DNA of 64,000 nt from Podaxis mareebaensis. Its lineage: Eukaryota; Basidiomycota; Agaricomycetes; Agaricales; Agaricaceae. The notes under the pieces are model-generated. The model was not told the origin of the DNA, made no database searches, and worked only from the letters and a program-made list of their open reading frames with translations. Within the stretch, counting starts at the first letter, position 1, and each line of letters starts with the position of its first letter. This document shows, piece by piece, positions 11,761 through 23,564 of the stretch. Location: the NCBI GenBank assembly GCA_018524725.1, contig JAEUWP010000259.1, forward strand, positions 62,001-126,000, written 5' to 3'. A program made the position numbers and the translations under genes.

Positions 11761-13987
11761 CTAACCTGTAGAGATTCTCTTTGCCTTCCTCCTCCGATCC
11801 TTCAACGCTTCTCTTGCCAATGCAATTCTCTCATCCATACCCTCAGTTCCTGTTACAACTGACACCATAGAAGTAGTAGACGAGGTTGTGATCATCGAGG
11901 CGGTCCGGGAATTCAATGCAGGTCGTTTCTCCGATGTCATACTTCCTTTCATGCTACCTTGTGTGGTTTTCCAATCGCGCTTAGGAGAAACGAAACTAGT
12001 TGCGCTTAGGCTCCGAGAGATACACAATCGAGACGGAGAGTCCTTGCTTGAAATAGAGAGTCCATGACTTGAGAGCGATGTTGAAGTTTCCTTTTCGACC
12101 TGCAAGCGTCCATGGCGGTAGAGAGGTTCGAAACGCGAAGCGTCAAGTCCAGGATCCGATATTTTGTGACTCGATAAAGAACCAGTATCCAAGACAGGCA
12201 CCCGAGTATGAACGGCACCGATATCACTTCCAGTTTTGGCCAAACTCCATGGGTCAGACGTCGACGACTTGATGATACGCCCACGACTCAGGGTCCCTTT
12301 CATAATAGCTTCGTCTAGAGTGGAACTTGAATCCTGTAGGGTCTTCCGTTTCGTCGACTGTTTTGGGCGGGCAGGGGTGAGTTTATCTGAACCATTTCTG
12401 TCTTCTCCGATCGCAGTGGTAGGTAAACTTCCAGCGAGCACACCGAGGACGTTGACAAGACTGGTCCGTATAGAGGTAATCCAACTTTCTCCTTCGGGTT
12501 TCTGATCTCCTTGCCTAGTATCCACGATTAGGTTGTCCTCGGAGGCCTCTGAAGCTTGAGTATTCCATGTCTTTCGTATGCGTTCTGCCGATATGATGCG
12601 TGACCTGGGTTTCTCGGCTGGAGTATCGTTGGAGGACAAAACCTTCTCTTCCCATGGGATGTTGAGGGCTTCGCCGTCAAGCCCAAGCTGAACCCTTGGC
12701 ATCGGGACGAGTTCCCGAGGTGTTCCAATTTCAGGATGCGAGGTTGTGGAACCGATAGGCGGAGAGGGGAAGCCGGTTTCTTGACTGTAGGAAATAGATA
12801 AGTCATCAGGCACTTGGTTCGTGATGAACAAGGGAGTGCCCCTCCCAAAGGTCTCCACTTGGAGACGTGAGTCAATACTTCCTAAAGATATACGGTTGGC
12901 ATGTGGTGTCGCAGCAAGATGGTTCTGACCAGAATATCTCTTGGAGGCGGTGGAAGAGGGGATTTGTGGCGTAATGTAAGGAGGCCGCAGTTTCTTGTCA
13001 ATGTCGAACTCCAATCTCTTGGGGTCGTGGACGTCCCCGCCGTTTCTTCGTTCCCACAATTGTTCGTAGGCCATACGCTCCCGACTACCGAGATTCGGTA
13101 CTCCATCCTCTGTGTTCGTATCCTGCATTCCGTTTTCGATATCGAGAGTAACGGATGTGCCGGGAAACAAATTGTCATCACTTCCTGTTGAATAGATCCA
13201 TGGCAGCCTCGCAGCTGAGTCTGTCAGGCGACGACGTTTATCTCGCGCCTGTTTTCGGAACGCCCAGGCAATTAGCGCCAGCAGGATAGCAACACCAATG
13301 ATAGACCCTAAGGCAACAGCAAAATAGAACGATGTGGAGTGAGAAAGAAAATCGGATGATGTAGGAGCGTGAGGCGCGGCGATCGTAGCTGAAGGTTCTA
13401 CTGAGTCCGCGGTCGGAGCAGAAGAACTTGCGGACGTGGAAGTTGTAGAAGTTGATGGACGTTTTGATGGCACCGAAGAGGTCATCGCACTTGAAGGTGT
13501 GGAGGACGGGGTTTCGGATATTGGAGATAAAAGTATCGTGCTCGGTGCCTGGTGTTCGGACATAAGGGCGGAAAGTTGTGTTGATAGAGTGATGGTCGAG
13601 AAGTCCACGGGTGATTGCGTAGGTGAAAGTGATGTAAAAAGGCTTGGATCAATCGTCAGAATTCCATCACTCCAGTGTATAATGACAGCAGGTAGGGTAA
13701 TCTACACCAAAAGCGTAGAAAGTTCCCTAGTTAGCCGTATGTTCATGGAGGGAGTTTTTAGGCCGAACACTTACCCTTGTTTCATCCGGCGACGGGACTC
13801 CAGCTGGAGTGTCAGAATCGTCAGAGTCTGCATCAGCAGCATCGCCGTTATGTCCACTAACAGCGCCCTTCATGACGATGATAGTATCGCCGTTGTGTGC
13901 CACCCAAATATCAAGATCCGCGGCGTGTAACACTTCATACTTTTCAGGAGATTCGCCATAGAGAACAGTTGTGGGTGGATGATTCAT
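11761..13987 (-). CDS. Single-pass membrane protein with Ser/Thr-rich stalk
   Basis: Two exons, 13987-13775 and 13701-11761, joined by a 73-nt intron, give 717 aa. The first 71 residues (MNHPPTTVLYGESPEKYEVL...) lack a clear signal peptide. Residues about 110-190 are a low-complexity Ser/Thr/Pro stalk typical of O-mannosylated extracellular regions. One hydrophobic helix at about 196-219 is followed at once by RKQARDKRRRLTD, a positive stop-transfer run, so the long C-terminal half (about 500 aa, Ser/Thr-rich and hydrophilic) is probably cytosolic. This plan (stalk, one helix, long tail) is frequent among unannotated basidiomycete surface proteins and resembles sensors in layout only; no domain with known activity was recognised. 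The stop codon overlaps a donor-like GGTTAG, so an additional 3' exon cannot be excluded. Confidence 0.75.
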
Positions 13988-15760
13988 GGGGATGACGTGC
14001 GCTCAAGATGGCTACTTCAGCACAATGAAACGGAGGGAATGACAGTTTGACCTGCGAAAGGAACATGACAGAGATGTCTAACTGGCCAAGGCTAGTATTA
14101 CAGAGCCGGTCAGCCGCAGACAACAAACAGACAAACATATAAGTACAGTACTTAGTATTGTCGTCAAACCACGTCGATCCGCCGCGGTCTGGCGGCCCGA
14201 TATTTGATCCGGATCACATCCTGAAGAAGGAAGTAGGCTAAACCTCCACTGAATGATCATCTCTGATTGACCTCGGATCCCTTAGAGGGATCCAACGCCA
14301 GCATACCAATGATCCCGTACTGAAGCAGTCGCCTAATTATCTCATCATCCGGATCCCCTCTTCCACCCCTACGAGTGCGACGTACCAATTCAGTTCGAAA
14401 GGCGTGTTGGCATGTTGTGAAGAGGCTGTGGCTCGAAATTTTCAAAACAGATTACACTCCATGTTAGCTATCACGCGGTACAGGCAAGCACTGCGCAATC
14501 CAAGAAATGAGTCAGCTGCATCTTCCGAGTCGCAATTGCCAATAAGCCGATGAGTAATCTCACGAGCATATCCTTAGGGCCTATCCCATTTCAGTTTTTC
14601 ATGGGAAGCCATGGCTCTCCAAGAACGCGAAATGCTCGCATCATCAAGTGAGCCCCGCTTCGATGATGCGGAAGATTGTGTGCTAAAATTATGCCTCACC
14701 AAACTCGGCGATCAGTGCCATCAGCTAGAATGCAGGTTTCAAGCTCTGGTCTGGCCCGAATTGCCTAGTACATACCTACGGCTGGTCGTTAGGCGATGTG
14801 TGCGGGGGACATGGATTCTACGTTAGCTTGCAATGCAACGAGGTCCAGGAGAACAAGAGAAGAAGCCATATTGGTAACGTGTCAGTGCGCAATTCGGATG
14901 TCTAAGACGGACAGCCTTTGACAGCCATCAGACAGCGCTCAAGAGAGTTTGTAATTATATGCCATATCCAATTGCAATCGTGTTTAGTTGGAATGAAGAG
15001 AATGGACACTGGAGATGCTGTAAACTTTCTAGCACAGGCGATTGCACACCTTGGAGACTGAATGATAATCGCCATGACGGTATTGCTCGTGGGACCTACG
15101 GCCCAAACTCCAGGGTAGTGCGGAAGTTTGATCTGGCTGTCCATTTCCTACATGTCTATTTGCGGACCCGGCTACAAACGAAGGCACGTGGGAAATGTGC
15201 GATGATTTCCGGCCAGAGAACTAGGCACAACCAATGACCAACATCATTAAGGCTGTGGCTATCCCTTCTTTCACAATAGTACCCGTCAGCGCGTGGCTGT
15301 AACTTCACTAGAGTACCCATCTAATGCTTCCTCTAGCTCCTTGCGGTCTCATTCGTTGCGCATTCTGGCTTCTAGTATAACCTTCCTATTCAAACACAAC
15401 CATGTGAACCAACCAGCGGGGAACAGACGGAAGACTGCTGACTCAACATCCTCTATCATCGATCTTCGGCGCACCTGTAACAACATCTTGACAATGACTC
15501 GGAATGTGTCCGCAATCCATCTGCGGGCGCGTCCCTGTTCGCGTTTCATGTCCAATAATCTTGAAATGCTATTCCTATCCCTACCAAATGTTGACATCAA
15601 CAGAGATTGCCTGAGATCTACGTCCTCCGTCCCCTACAGCCGGACCTGACTCGGGTACCAATATCCCTCCAGACAACCTGGGTATTAAAAGCCGTGCCAT
15701 TATGGGAGCAGCCACCGTTCTATCTCTCCACCCCCCCACCTCTCATCTTATCCTAAGTCG
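13988..15760. other. Intergenic; no recognised gene, promoter at right end
   Basis: Short ORFs on both strands (for example minus 15600-15349, basic and helix-like, SISRLLDMKREQGRARR) resemble no family. A TATA-like TATTAAAA at 15683-15690 followed by a CT-rich run ending in C7 lies about 75 bp before the ATG at 15761 and is a plausible core promoter for the adenylating enzyme. The left end carries the promoter of the minus-strand membrane protein. Confidence 0.45.
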
Positions 15761-17584
15761 ATGCTCAGGACTCATCTTACTGTTCTCGAGACCAGCGCTT
15801 CCAAGTTCGCCTCCGCTGCGGTCTTCAGAACACCCGATCTCGATGCTTCAACCAACCGTGTGAAGACTTGGAACTCGATAACATACCAGGAATTCTATCG
15901 CGATGTGGAGACGTTCGCGAAGCACTGGACGCAGACACTGAGGAGTGAAGGCGTTCCACAGCGCTCTGTTATCGGAGTCTGGTACGTTTCTCGAAGCCTA
16001 CTCGGTGATATTCATCTAATCCTCCATAGGCTTAGCGGTTTTCTTTACACTGATGTCCTTCACATTTATGGCCTCTCGAGGGCTGGCTACATTCCTCAAC
16101 TGTTCAGTATCCGTCTACCTAATCCTGTTGTAATCTATGAGCTCCTGCAACGAGCTGGCGCAAGGGCTCTCGTCCACGACTCTTGCTTCTCCAACATCCT
16201 TGGCGATTGCCCGGTGCCGACGCACTTGGCAAGAGATGTTCGTGGCCTCGATCTCCAGGCCGTGCCTTTACCTCCGATACTCGATGTTACAGAAGAGGAT
16301 GCTGCATTCATCTTTCATACCAGCGGCTCAACGTCAGGAAGCCCGAAACTTGTCCCATGCAGGTACCGATGGTTGACGACCGTGCTGGAGAAATCGTATT
16401 CAATATGTTACCCACGTAACCCGCATCGGCAAGACGTGACAGTGTGCATGTTCGTATCTCTCATCACAACCGGTTTTCCTATGATCTAATTTATGTATTC
16501 TTCAACAGTGGTAGCATGTGTCACATCGCCCAATCCTTCAGTGAGTCTGACTACAATTGATTCATGAAGAATTGCTTCTGACGTTTCTATAGTGTTCATC
16601 GGCACTCTCCAGCATGGGTCTTGCATGGTCCAGCCTACTGCTCTCAATTTCCCATCGTCGGAGCTCATGGATATGATTGTTCGTTGCGGCTTGAACCGCC
16701 TCAACCAATTTGCTACGTTCCTCGGAAACCACCTCAGAGCATCACGCCAAGACTCCAAGTTGTTGTCGATGCTCATCGCTCTTGACGACGTGTTGTACAC
16801 CGGTCTTCCTCTCCCGCGCGAAGAAGAACAGTGGGCATACAAACACGGGATCAAGATCAGAGTACGTTTCTATTCAAAACTTCAAACATGATTTACGGCT
16901 GGGTATTAACTCCTCTTCTAGAACCTGTTCGGCAGCACAGAAGTTGGCGGGATGCTCCTATCAGGCGGATGTGAACGCAATCCGGCCCTGGTGACGCCTC
17001 TCCCCGGCACGTCATATCGTTTCGTCTCCACTTCATCCACATCCACCCAAAGCCAGTCTGCACATCGCTCCACTGCGGAACTCTTCGAACTTGTCATCCT
17101 CGCCGAGTCACCCGACTGCCCTGACGTATCTCTACGGCACGCAGATGGCAACTTCCATACTGGGGACCTCTTCCAGGAAGTGCTGCCTGGGTTCTACCTC
17201 TTCCGCGGACGAGATGACGACTGGATCAAGTCGGAGAACAGCTTACGTTGCGACACAAAAGCGATCGAGGATAACGCTCGGGCTATGTGCGGAACCCTTA
17301 TTGCTGAATGTGTTGTTGTCGGGACCGGACGCCCTTCACCCGTGATGTTCATTGAACCCGGTGTCGAGATGAACCAGGACAAGCTGAAGAAAGAGATCTT
17401 CCGCAAGATTCGACTCTTCCATTCGAGGCGATACCTGCACGAGCAGATTGTATCTCCTGATATGATCGTTGTTGTGCCCAAGTCGACCCTGCCTAGGACA
17501 GCGACAAAAGGCAATATCCGCCGCAAGGCTGTAGAGGAGGCGTTCAAGTCTCAGATAGATGAGATCTTTGCGCGCGCAAGGTAA
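15761..17584 (+). CDS. Stand-alone adenylate-forming enzyme (NRPS-like A domain)
   Basis: ANL-superfamily enzyme that activates a carboxylic acid as an acyl-adenylate; the substrate cannot be told from sequence. Exons 15761-15981, 16030-16449, 16509-16540, 16593-16861 and 16922-17584 give 534 aa in frame. Core motifs: HTSGSTSGSPK at residues 170-180 (phosphate-binding loop), FGSTEVGG at 317-324, HTGDLF at 393-398, and PRTATKGNIRRKAVE with the expected catalytic lysine at K510. GLSRAGYIPQLFSIRLPNP (89-107) is a block I know from fungal NRPS-like reductase proteins. The protein ends right after the A domain, so carrier, thioesterase and reductase domains are absent. It could be a free acyl activator or the remnant of a larger enzyme. 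No peroxisomal C-terminal signal. The first intron is 48 nt and in frame, so an unspliced reading is also open. Confidence 0.85.
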
Positions 17585-18331
17585 CGGACTCACTTCATAA
17601 TGGACTGTCTGAATTATCTATATCCTATCTTATTTATTTGGCCAATTCTTTTTATTCTACAAAAGGCACATCATACATTTGTTGTTCTCTTCGATATTCG
17701 TATTCTACCTCCTTGAATTAGTAGTACATATCCATATTAGTTTTCTTGTCAGTCTGTTGTTTTATGGATGCACTGTCTGTAGCACTAAATACCCCACCAC
17801 TTCCTAAACCGCGCTCGTTTCAGTACTACAATAATGCATAGTATCATTCCATGTACCCCGCTTTTAGGTCAATCGCATAGCATTCATATAATTTTACCCT
17901 ATATGGGCGGTGTATCGAGGCTCAAACGAATGTGACATCTTTCAGGGTTCATTGATGGTGTTAAAAATACTCCAAACAAAGTGCGAAGCATCACGATTCA
18001 ACAAGAACACCGCGTTTCAGGCTACTTGACACGGCCATCAACGGTAAAAAATAGTCGAATACAGATGGGGTCAACATCCGTCTGTCGGTGTCAAGGGCGA
18101 CGGATTGAACAGAGTATGGAGCGCGAACGATCGCTAACTAAAGAAAGTGTGGGTACGTGTTTGAGGATCATTGGGAACGAGAGAACGCAGTACCGACTGC
18201 GGACAGATCGTGTGCCTTCGTGTATCTTTGCCGCATCAGTCAACTTCAATCGCTTCAGGTTGATGATATATTGATTCTTCTTGAATCTGCGGGGAGCGAC
18301 CAAAAATGTCGGATAGACGATGAGCAGGCAA
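17585..18331. other. Convergent intergenic region
   Basis: Lies between the 3' ends of the adenylating enzyme (+) and Tdp1 (-). AT-rich directly after 17584, consistent with terminator and polyadenylation signals. Short ORFs at 17981-18345 on both strands match nothing. Confidence 0.5.
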
Positions 18332-20858
18332 TCAACCAGTGTTAGAGCCGCTGGCGTGCAAGGTAGGGTATTTCCTTACCCATGGTTCATCGGCGCCTGC
18401 CGCGTACTTCCTCGGAGGCCGTTCAAAACACGCTACTCTATCTGCTTCAGCTTCATCTTTGAGGGGGAAAACGATACCAATTTCGTAGTTGGTGACCTTG
18501 ATCGTTGACAAGCATGGTCAGGGTTCAGGTACGGAACCTCCGAGGGGACGCGCACTCACGTTCAAAATTGGATTGAATGCGCTGCCAGACAAGGTACCCC
18601 AAGCTGAGGGTGTAAAGTTATGGGAGCCAACATAGGCCCAACCGACAGCTGGTTCGATAATCTTGACCTCGTCATCGGTAGCGTCATCCTCCGTATCGGA
18701 AGCTTCTTTCCTTGACCTTGCCGGGGCGGACGCGCGCTGCATTGTGGCTATTATCATCTGAAAGGTGATAATAATGAATGGGAATAATTTTAGACAGAGA
18801 TAACGAATACCTTGGAGTGCATGAGCACCGGACCGCCTTTGCTCTTGGAGTCGTAGAACTTGTCTCTGGGAAAGTTCTTCGCAGACCACTGCCTTCTTCG
18901 ACAGAAGATGGTGCCACCGCCCTGAATTAAGGAGCCATGAGACCTCCATGGGGCGAGGATCGTGGGGTAAGCGGCCTCGATAATGAATTGATTAACTTAC
19001 CGGCTCCCCAAGGGCACTTTCCTGCACCGTCCTCTTCGTCGGAAAGACAACCTTCACGGGTGGATATGGCAGCTTCTCACGACGCTTCTTCGGTTCGTCG
19101 AGCCAATCTTCCGCCGATTCTCCCCTTGCGGACCAATGGAATTCATTCATCCATTGCGTGGTAAAAATACCTAAACTAGATCCCTGTAAGGCGCGGAAGG
19201 GCCGGTATGAGTGTGGCGCCCATCCGCAGGGAAAGCTATGTCAACTGACCTGACACTCAATTACGAGGTTATCTTTTCTTGGACCTTTGCCTGTTCGAAG
19301 ACCCATCTTGCGGACGGCCATCATGAGTCGCGGATGCCCTGTCCTAGAAGTAATGCGTCGGAATCAGGTTATCCTCTGCGGCGAACACCCGGCATACTTT
19401 GCGACATTTGGCCATCCTTCATGCCTACCCGCGATGGAAGGTATGAGATGGGCTTTAACCTTTGACCAATCCCAACGTGAGCGCAAGCCTTCAATGGCCT
19501 TCAGGGGGATGTTAGTCTATAGGAAGGCCAATTAATTATACGCCACGTTAAAGAAAGAAAGAAGCGCAATTCTACATGTTCTTGGAGCAAAGTTTTCAAA
19601 GCAGGAAGAACGTTGACAGCGTACAATACTCTTTGCATGATGGATGGGAAATCATCGACGGTTTTGGGGTCATGCGGTATGGGCCTGGACCGTAATGGCA
19701 AGTCTTGTACCCAGACTGACTAGAAGCATGTGTGAGGCTCTGCGAAATGGGGAGAGAGGCATAGATGCGTACGTTCTCCATGTCACGCCAATCGTATGCG
19801 ACCAAATTGGCAGTCGAGATAACGACGCGTAAACGGCCAGTTTTGTAGAAGAGCTATAGCAACGTGAGTTTCACCTATGGCTCCGGAGCCGCATCACGCA
19901 CGAGCATAAACTGGTGTGAAAGTTTAGCGTTTCCCAGTCGAGAGACGATTTAAACCTTAACAGACCTTCATGTGCTGACATCCGTAACCGCCGCGGAGGG
20001 GGGGTGTGGTTTTGATCCAAGTTGGGAAGGTGTATTTGATTGAAGCCTGTCCAGTCGCGTCTGGTTGTGCAACCATAATGACAGGAACTGAGGGATCGAA
20101 AAATTCGTATATCCAAGGGAGGTCGAGAGAATACGAAGACAAGATAGCAAAGATTAACTCTGATTTCTATCATATGTGAGCATGCTGACCGCTCAATGCC
20201 AGATGATGACTTACATTGCCCAAAACCTGTGTCAGTCTGAACGTTGGTTTGTTGTCCTTCCGTGGTTCTGCAAATCTGGTAGCCGTTTGCCGGAGCTCAC
20301 CATCCCAAAAAATTTCTGCTTCAGAGGGACCAGGACCGCCTGTTAGGATAGAAGGGATTGACTTCTCCTGAGATGAAGTTGAAAGATGCTGCCTCTTCGT
20401 TGGCGGCCCGTCCATGCTAATGTCGCTATCTTCGCCGGACTCGGCATTGTACTTCTCTGCCTTCTCGTCATCTAGACCTACTTCTCTCCTTAGCCTCTTC
20501 TGTCTTTCAAGACGCTCCTTTTCTAGCTTGGCACGTTCGGACAGAAAAGACGAAGGACCAGGTTTCGACTCTTCGACCTTCGCACTAGGCACTGACGGAG
20601 ATAGAGGTGGCTGAGAGGATTGGCTTTCAGCTTTGGAGGCTTCTAGAGCTCTTCGTAGATCAGCTTGATAGCGCGCCTCTTCATTATCTCCGTTGTCATC
20701 GTCGTCGTCGATCGCGATAACTTCTGGCTTTCTTGGATGATTGCTCTCTTCCAGACTCAAAGCGATTGCTCTTGTGCAGTGATTGATATAATCTTCATGA
20801 GACATGTGGTTACGTGAATTGCGACATACCTCGCAAGATCTTCGTCCTCACTGTACAT
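18332..20858 (-). CDS. TDP1: Tyrosyl-DNA phosphodiesterase 1
   Basis: DNA-repair enzyme of the phospholipase D superfamily that removes stalled topoisomerase I peptides from DNA 3' ends. Twelve exons read on the minus strand: 20858-20830, 20770-20215, 20166-19966, 19910-19902, 19853-19773, 19719-19576, 19516-19389, 19343-19250, 19183-19001, 18921-18811, 18757-18560, 18496-18332; total 632 aa in frame. First HKD half: H260 and K262 (QHMKFMLLFYKTGRLRVV) with N281 in STANL. Second half: H510 and K512 (LMHSKM) with N559 in GSHNFTPSAWG. The family motif CQGSSLG is also present. Residues 4-18 and 46-59 (EDEDLARAIALSLEE; ADLRRALEASKAE) fit the ubiquitin-interacting motif consensus. The start at 20858 is preferred to a downstream ATG at 20805 because that ATG lies inside intron 1 and would break the first UIM. 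Confidence 0.92.
19902..19910 (-). other. TDP1: Nine-nucleotide micro-exon of TDP1
   Basis: The 9 nt encode Phe-Met-Leu, flanked on the minus strand by an AG acceptor (19912-19911) and a GTGCGT donor (from 19901). Introns on each side are 55 and 48 nt, the usual size here. Without it the catalytic stretch would read QHMK-LFYK; with it, it reads QHMK-FML-LFYK, restoring the spacing found in Tdp1 proteins (H-x-K followed by four hydrophobic residues before L/F-Y). The exon is a multiple of three, so frame alone does not prove it. Confidence 0.65.
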
Positions 20859-21018
20859 CACGTCGTTGAAGTGGTTCCAAGAATCATAGGCCTCATGGCA
20901 AGCTGATGGTCACGCGCTCACGGGTTCACGTGATCACCACAACTTGCCGGCGGCATAATCCCAGATTGGGGAATCCATGTAGTCGGCAATACGACGCGTC
21001 GATCTGCGATTATCCATC
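20859..21018. promoter_or_regulatory. Bidirectional promoter between TDP1 and acylaminoacyl peptidase
   Basis: Only 160 bp separate the two start codons. The stretch holds a palindromic E-box, TCACGTGA at 20926-20933, an ATTGG (inverted CCAAT) near 20974, and a perfect 10-bp palindrome CGACGCGTCG at 20992-21001 whose core ACGCGT is the MCB element bound by MBF in yeasts. MCB sites drive G1/S transcription of DNA-replication and repair genes, which would suit TDP1; this regulatory reading is inference. Confidence 0.55.
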
Positions 21019-23564
21019 ATGTACACCCGCCTGGCTGAGATTCCAGTTCCTCTCTCGGCAACATTTCTGAATCAAGATGGTATAAATCCTGCTTTATTTG
21101 AGGCAGGCAACGGTTGATTTTATATTCACAGCGGTCCAGGTCGTATACTCTGCCCGCAACCATCTTTCTAACACCAAGAAAACGCTGGCCAAGATCATAC
21201 CCCTTACGGCGAGCGTCCCAACAAGTTTTCCTCCGCAAGAGCTTGGAGAAGTCGTCTCATATACCATCTCACCCACTTTTAAGTTGCGTGCAAATCTTCG
21301 TGAAACCAAAGAGGGGGGTTCAACGAAACGATTCGTGGAAATCTGGTCTGGCGACAGAATCGACGTATCTTTTGAAGTCACTGATTACCATCAAGCGTTC
21401 TATCTTGATGGTGCGCCTAAGGCTACTGTTGCCGCATTTTTCATCTTAATGTATCTGGAACCCAGAAAATCTGTCTACCTTGACGTTTTCTCCTTCTGAA
21501 ACGGCTCTCTTGTACACGGCCGAGGCAAATGCACCTCGTAATACGTCGGATGATCATTATGCCAAGTACCGCTATAAACCATCTTTTGGCGAAGGCTTCG
21601 GCGGAAAGAAAAGACCTCACTTCTTCCTCCTGCGTTGGAACTCCCCAACGGACCTCAATCCATCTACCCTAAAACCCAGACTTTATGAAATACACCCCGA
21701 AAACGACGATGTGCTCTTTGGTCAAGGCATATTCTTCTCCACTCCAGAAGAAACCACTATATACGCTACAGGTTATGAATATACACCCAACGGGAGGCTC
21801 CTCGGTATCAAGGGTTGCTTTAATCGTCCCTCTGGAATCTGGGAACTACGCTTCCAGTCGCAAACCGACGATGATCGCGACAACAGCAACGAGAAAAAGC
21901 TTGATCTATCAATATATTCCGCTCGCAAGATCAGTGATACGAACTCGGGTCGCTCCCCGCGCATACTACACGCAGATTCGAAGAGTACTCTGTATTGGTT
22001 GTCATCTAATGCTGGAGGTCCTCACATCTCAACTGCGTCACTTCAATCCTTGGATATCACTTCTTTGGACGCTATATCCCTGGAGATTGCATCTAGGACG
22101 CGTACTGTTGTCCCCATCCCGAAAGGCAATGAGATCGATTTTCCTGGGCTCTGCCCTCCGTTCAACTTAGTGCCTCACGCCTTCTTGCGACCTGAGAATG
22201 GACCCGTAGAACTGATCACTCAATCCCAATGGGGCTCTCGTACAGTTATCCTTTCCATTTCTCCTTTCACCGGCTCCATCAAGAACCTCACGCCTTCTGA
22301 CCCAGGTGAGTCATATTTGATATCGTAACGGTAGTTTCGCTTCTGATATGTGCACAGAACTTTTCAGTTGGGCTCTCTTGGCCACAGATGGGAAGAATCG
22401 TATCATATGTTCAAGAAGTTCGCCAGCTGTACCGTACCAAATACTTCTAGGAATTGTTTCCGAGAAGGGTCTCCAGTGGTTGGTGCTAGACCAACCCGAT
22501 CTCGCTCCTGATGGTATATACATTCTACCTCCATGATTCAACATAACTGATAATCATGACGTTTTCAGTCCATGCGGCACTGAAAGCTATTCATACTTCT
22601 ATCCACCCAATTCCTGGTCACCACCCCGCCGAAACCATTGTTATCCGTTCCATCTCTACTGATGATGCACAAGGAAAGCTTCCGCCACTAGTGACAGTAC
22701 CTCACGGTGGACCACATGCTGCCACAACTACTGCATTCTCATCTGCTACGACAGCCTTGGTGCTGGAAGGGTGTAAGTGTTAATCCTATATCTACTCGAA
22801 CCTCCGCGTGATTGCTGTCCGTAGACACCCTCTCATTGCCCAATTATACCGGCACACCCGGATATGGGCAAGATGAAATATACAAGTTGTTGGGGCGATG
22901 CGGAACCCTTGACGTCGAGGATGTCCATGCTTCTACCCTATACGTCGTCAACGACTTGCAACTAGCACGATTCGGAAAAGGAGAAATCTTCGTCATGGGG
23001 GGAAGCCATGGCGGCTTCATTGCGGCACACCTTATCAGCCGTTACCCAGACATTTATAGCGCCGCTATCCTTCGCAATCCTGTCATTACCTGCGGTGAAG
23101 TTGCCGGTACCGACATCCCAGACTGGTATTTCGCGGAATTTGGCCTCCAGAATGATTTTCCTATACAATCATCCGCACCATTCAGCAGCCGCTCCTTAGC
23201 AATGAAATCGCCAACGATACCTCATTTCGATCTTGCGCCGCATGTCACTCCACACATTTTTGAAGTCTTGTATGAAGCTTCTCCGTCAACTGCCCTTGTC
23301 AACCACCTCAGGAACCGATCTCAAAGGCTCGACCAATCCAAGCAGATCCCTCCTGTGCTCCTCCTGATTGGAGCATCAGATCAGCGTGTTTCACCTACGC
23401 AAGGGATCGGATTCTATCACCTTCTGAAGGGAGCAGGCGAGGAGGTAGAGATGTTGATCTTTGATGGGGAAGGTCATCCGCTTGATGGTATTGAGGCGGC
23501 GAAAGTTGGATGGGAGGCCGGGCGGGATTGGTTGAAAAGATTTGGCAGGGAAGAAAAATCATGA
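21019..23564 (+). CDS. Acylaminoacyl peptidase (S9 family serine peptidase)
   Basis: Removes N-acylated amino acids from blocked peptides and helps clear oxidised proteins; cytosolic enzyme of the prolyl oligopeptidase clan. Exons 21019-21045, 21107-21410, 21466-22305, 22358-22513, 22569-22772 and 22825-23564 total 756 aa in frame. The N-terminal two thirds fit the beta-propeller region of the family (VVYSARNHL, DVSFEVTDYHQAFYLD, LTFSPSETALLYTAE). The C-terminal alpha/beta-hydrolase domain holds VPHGGPHA, then the nucleophile S571 in GGSHGG, D696 in GASDQRV and H728 in GEGHPLDG, a complete triad. No signal peptide. The first intron uses a weak donor (GTTCCT at 21046), so the very N-terminus is less certain than the rest. 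Divergent neighbour of TDP1. Confidence 0.9.

Noticed and set aside
20170..20805. ATG at 20805 as the start of Tdp1
   Set aside because: It falls inside intron 1. The upstream 29-nt exon ending in GCG-AG splices to restore a perfect UIM (DLARAIALSLEE).
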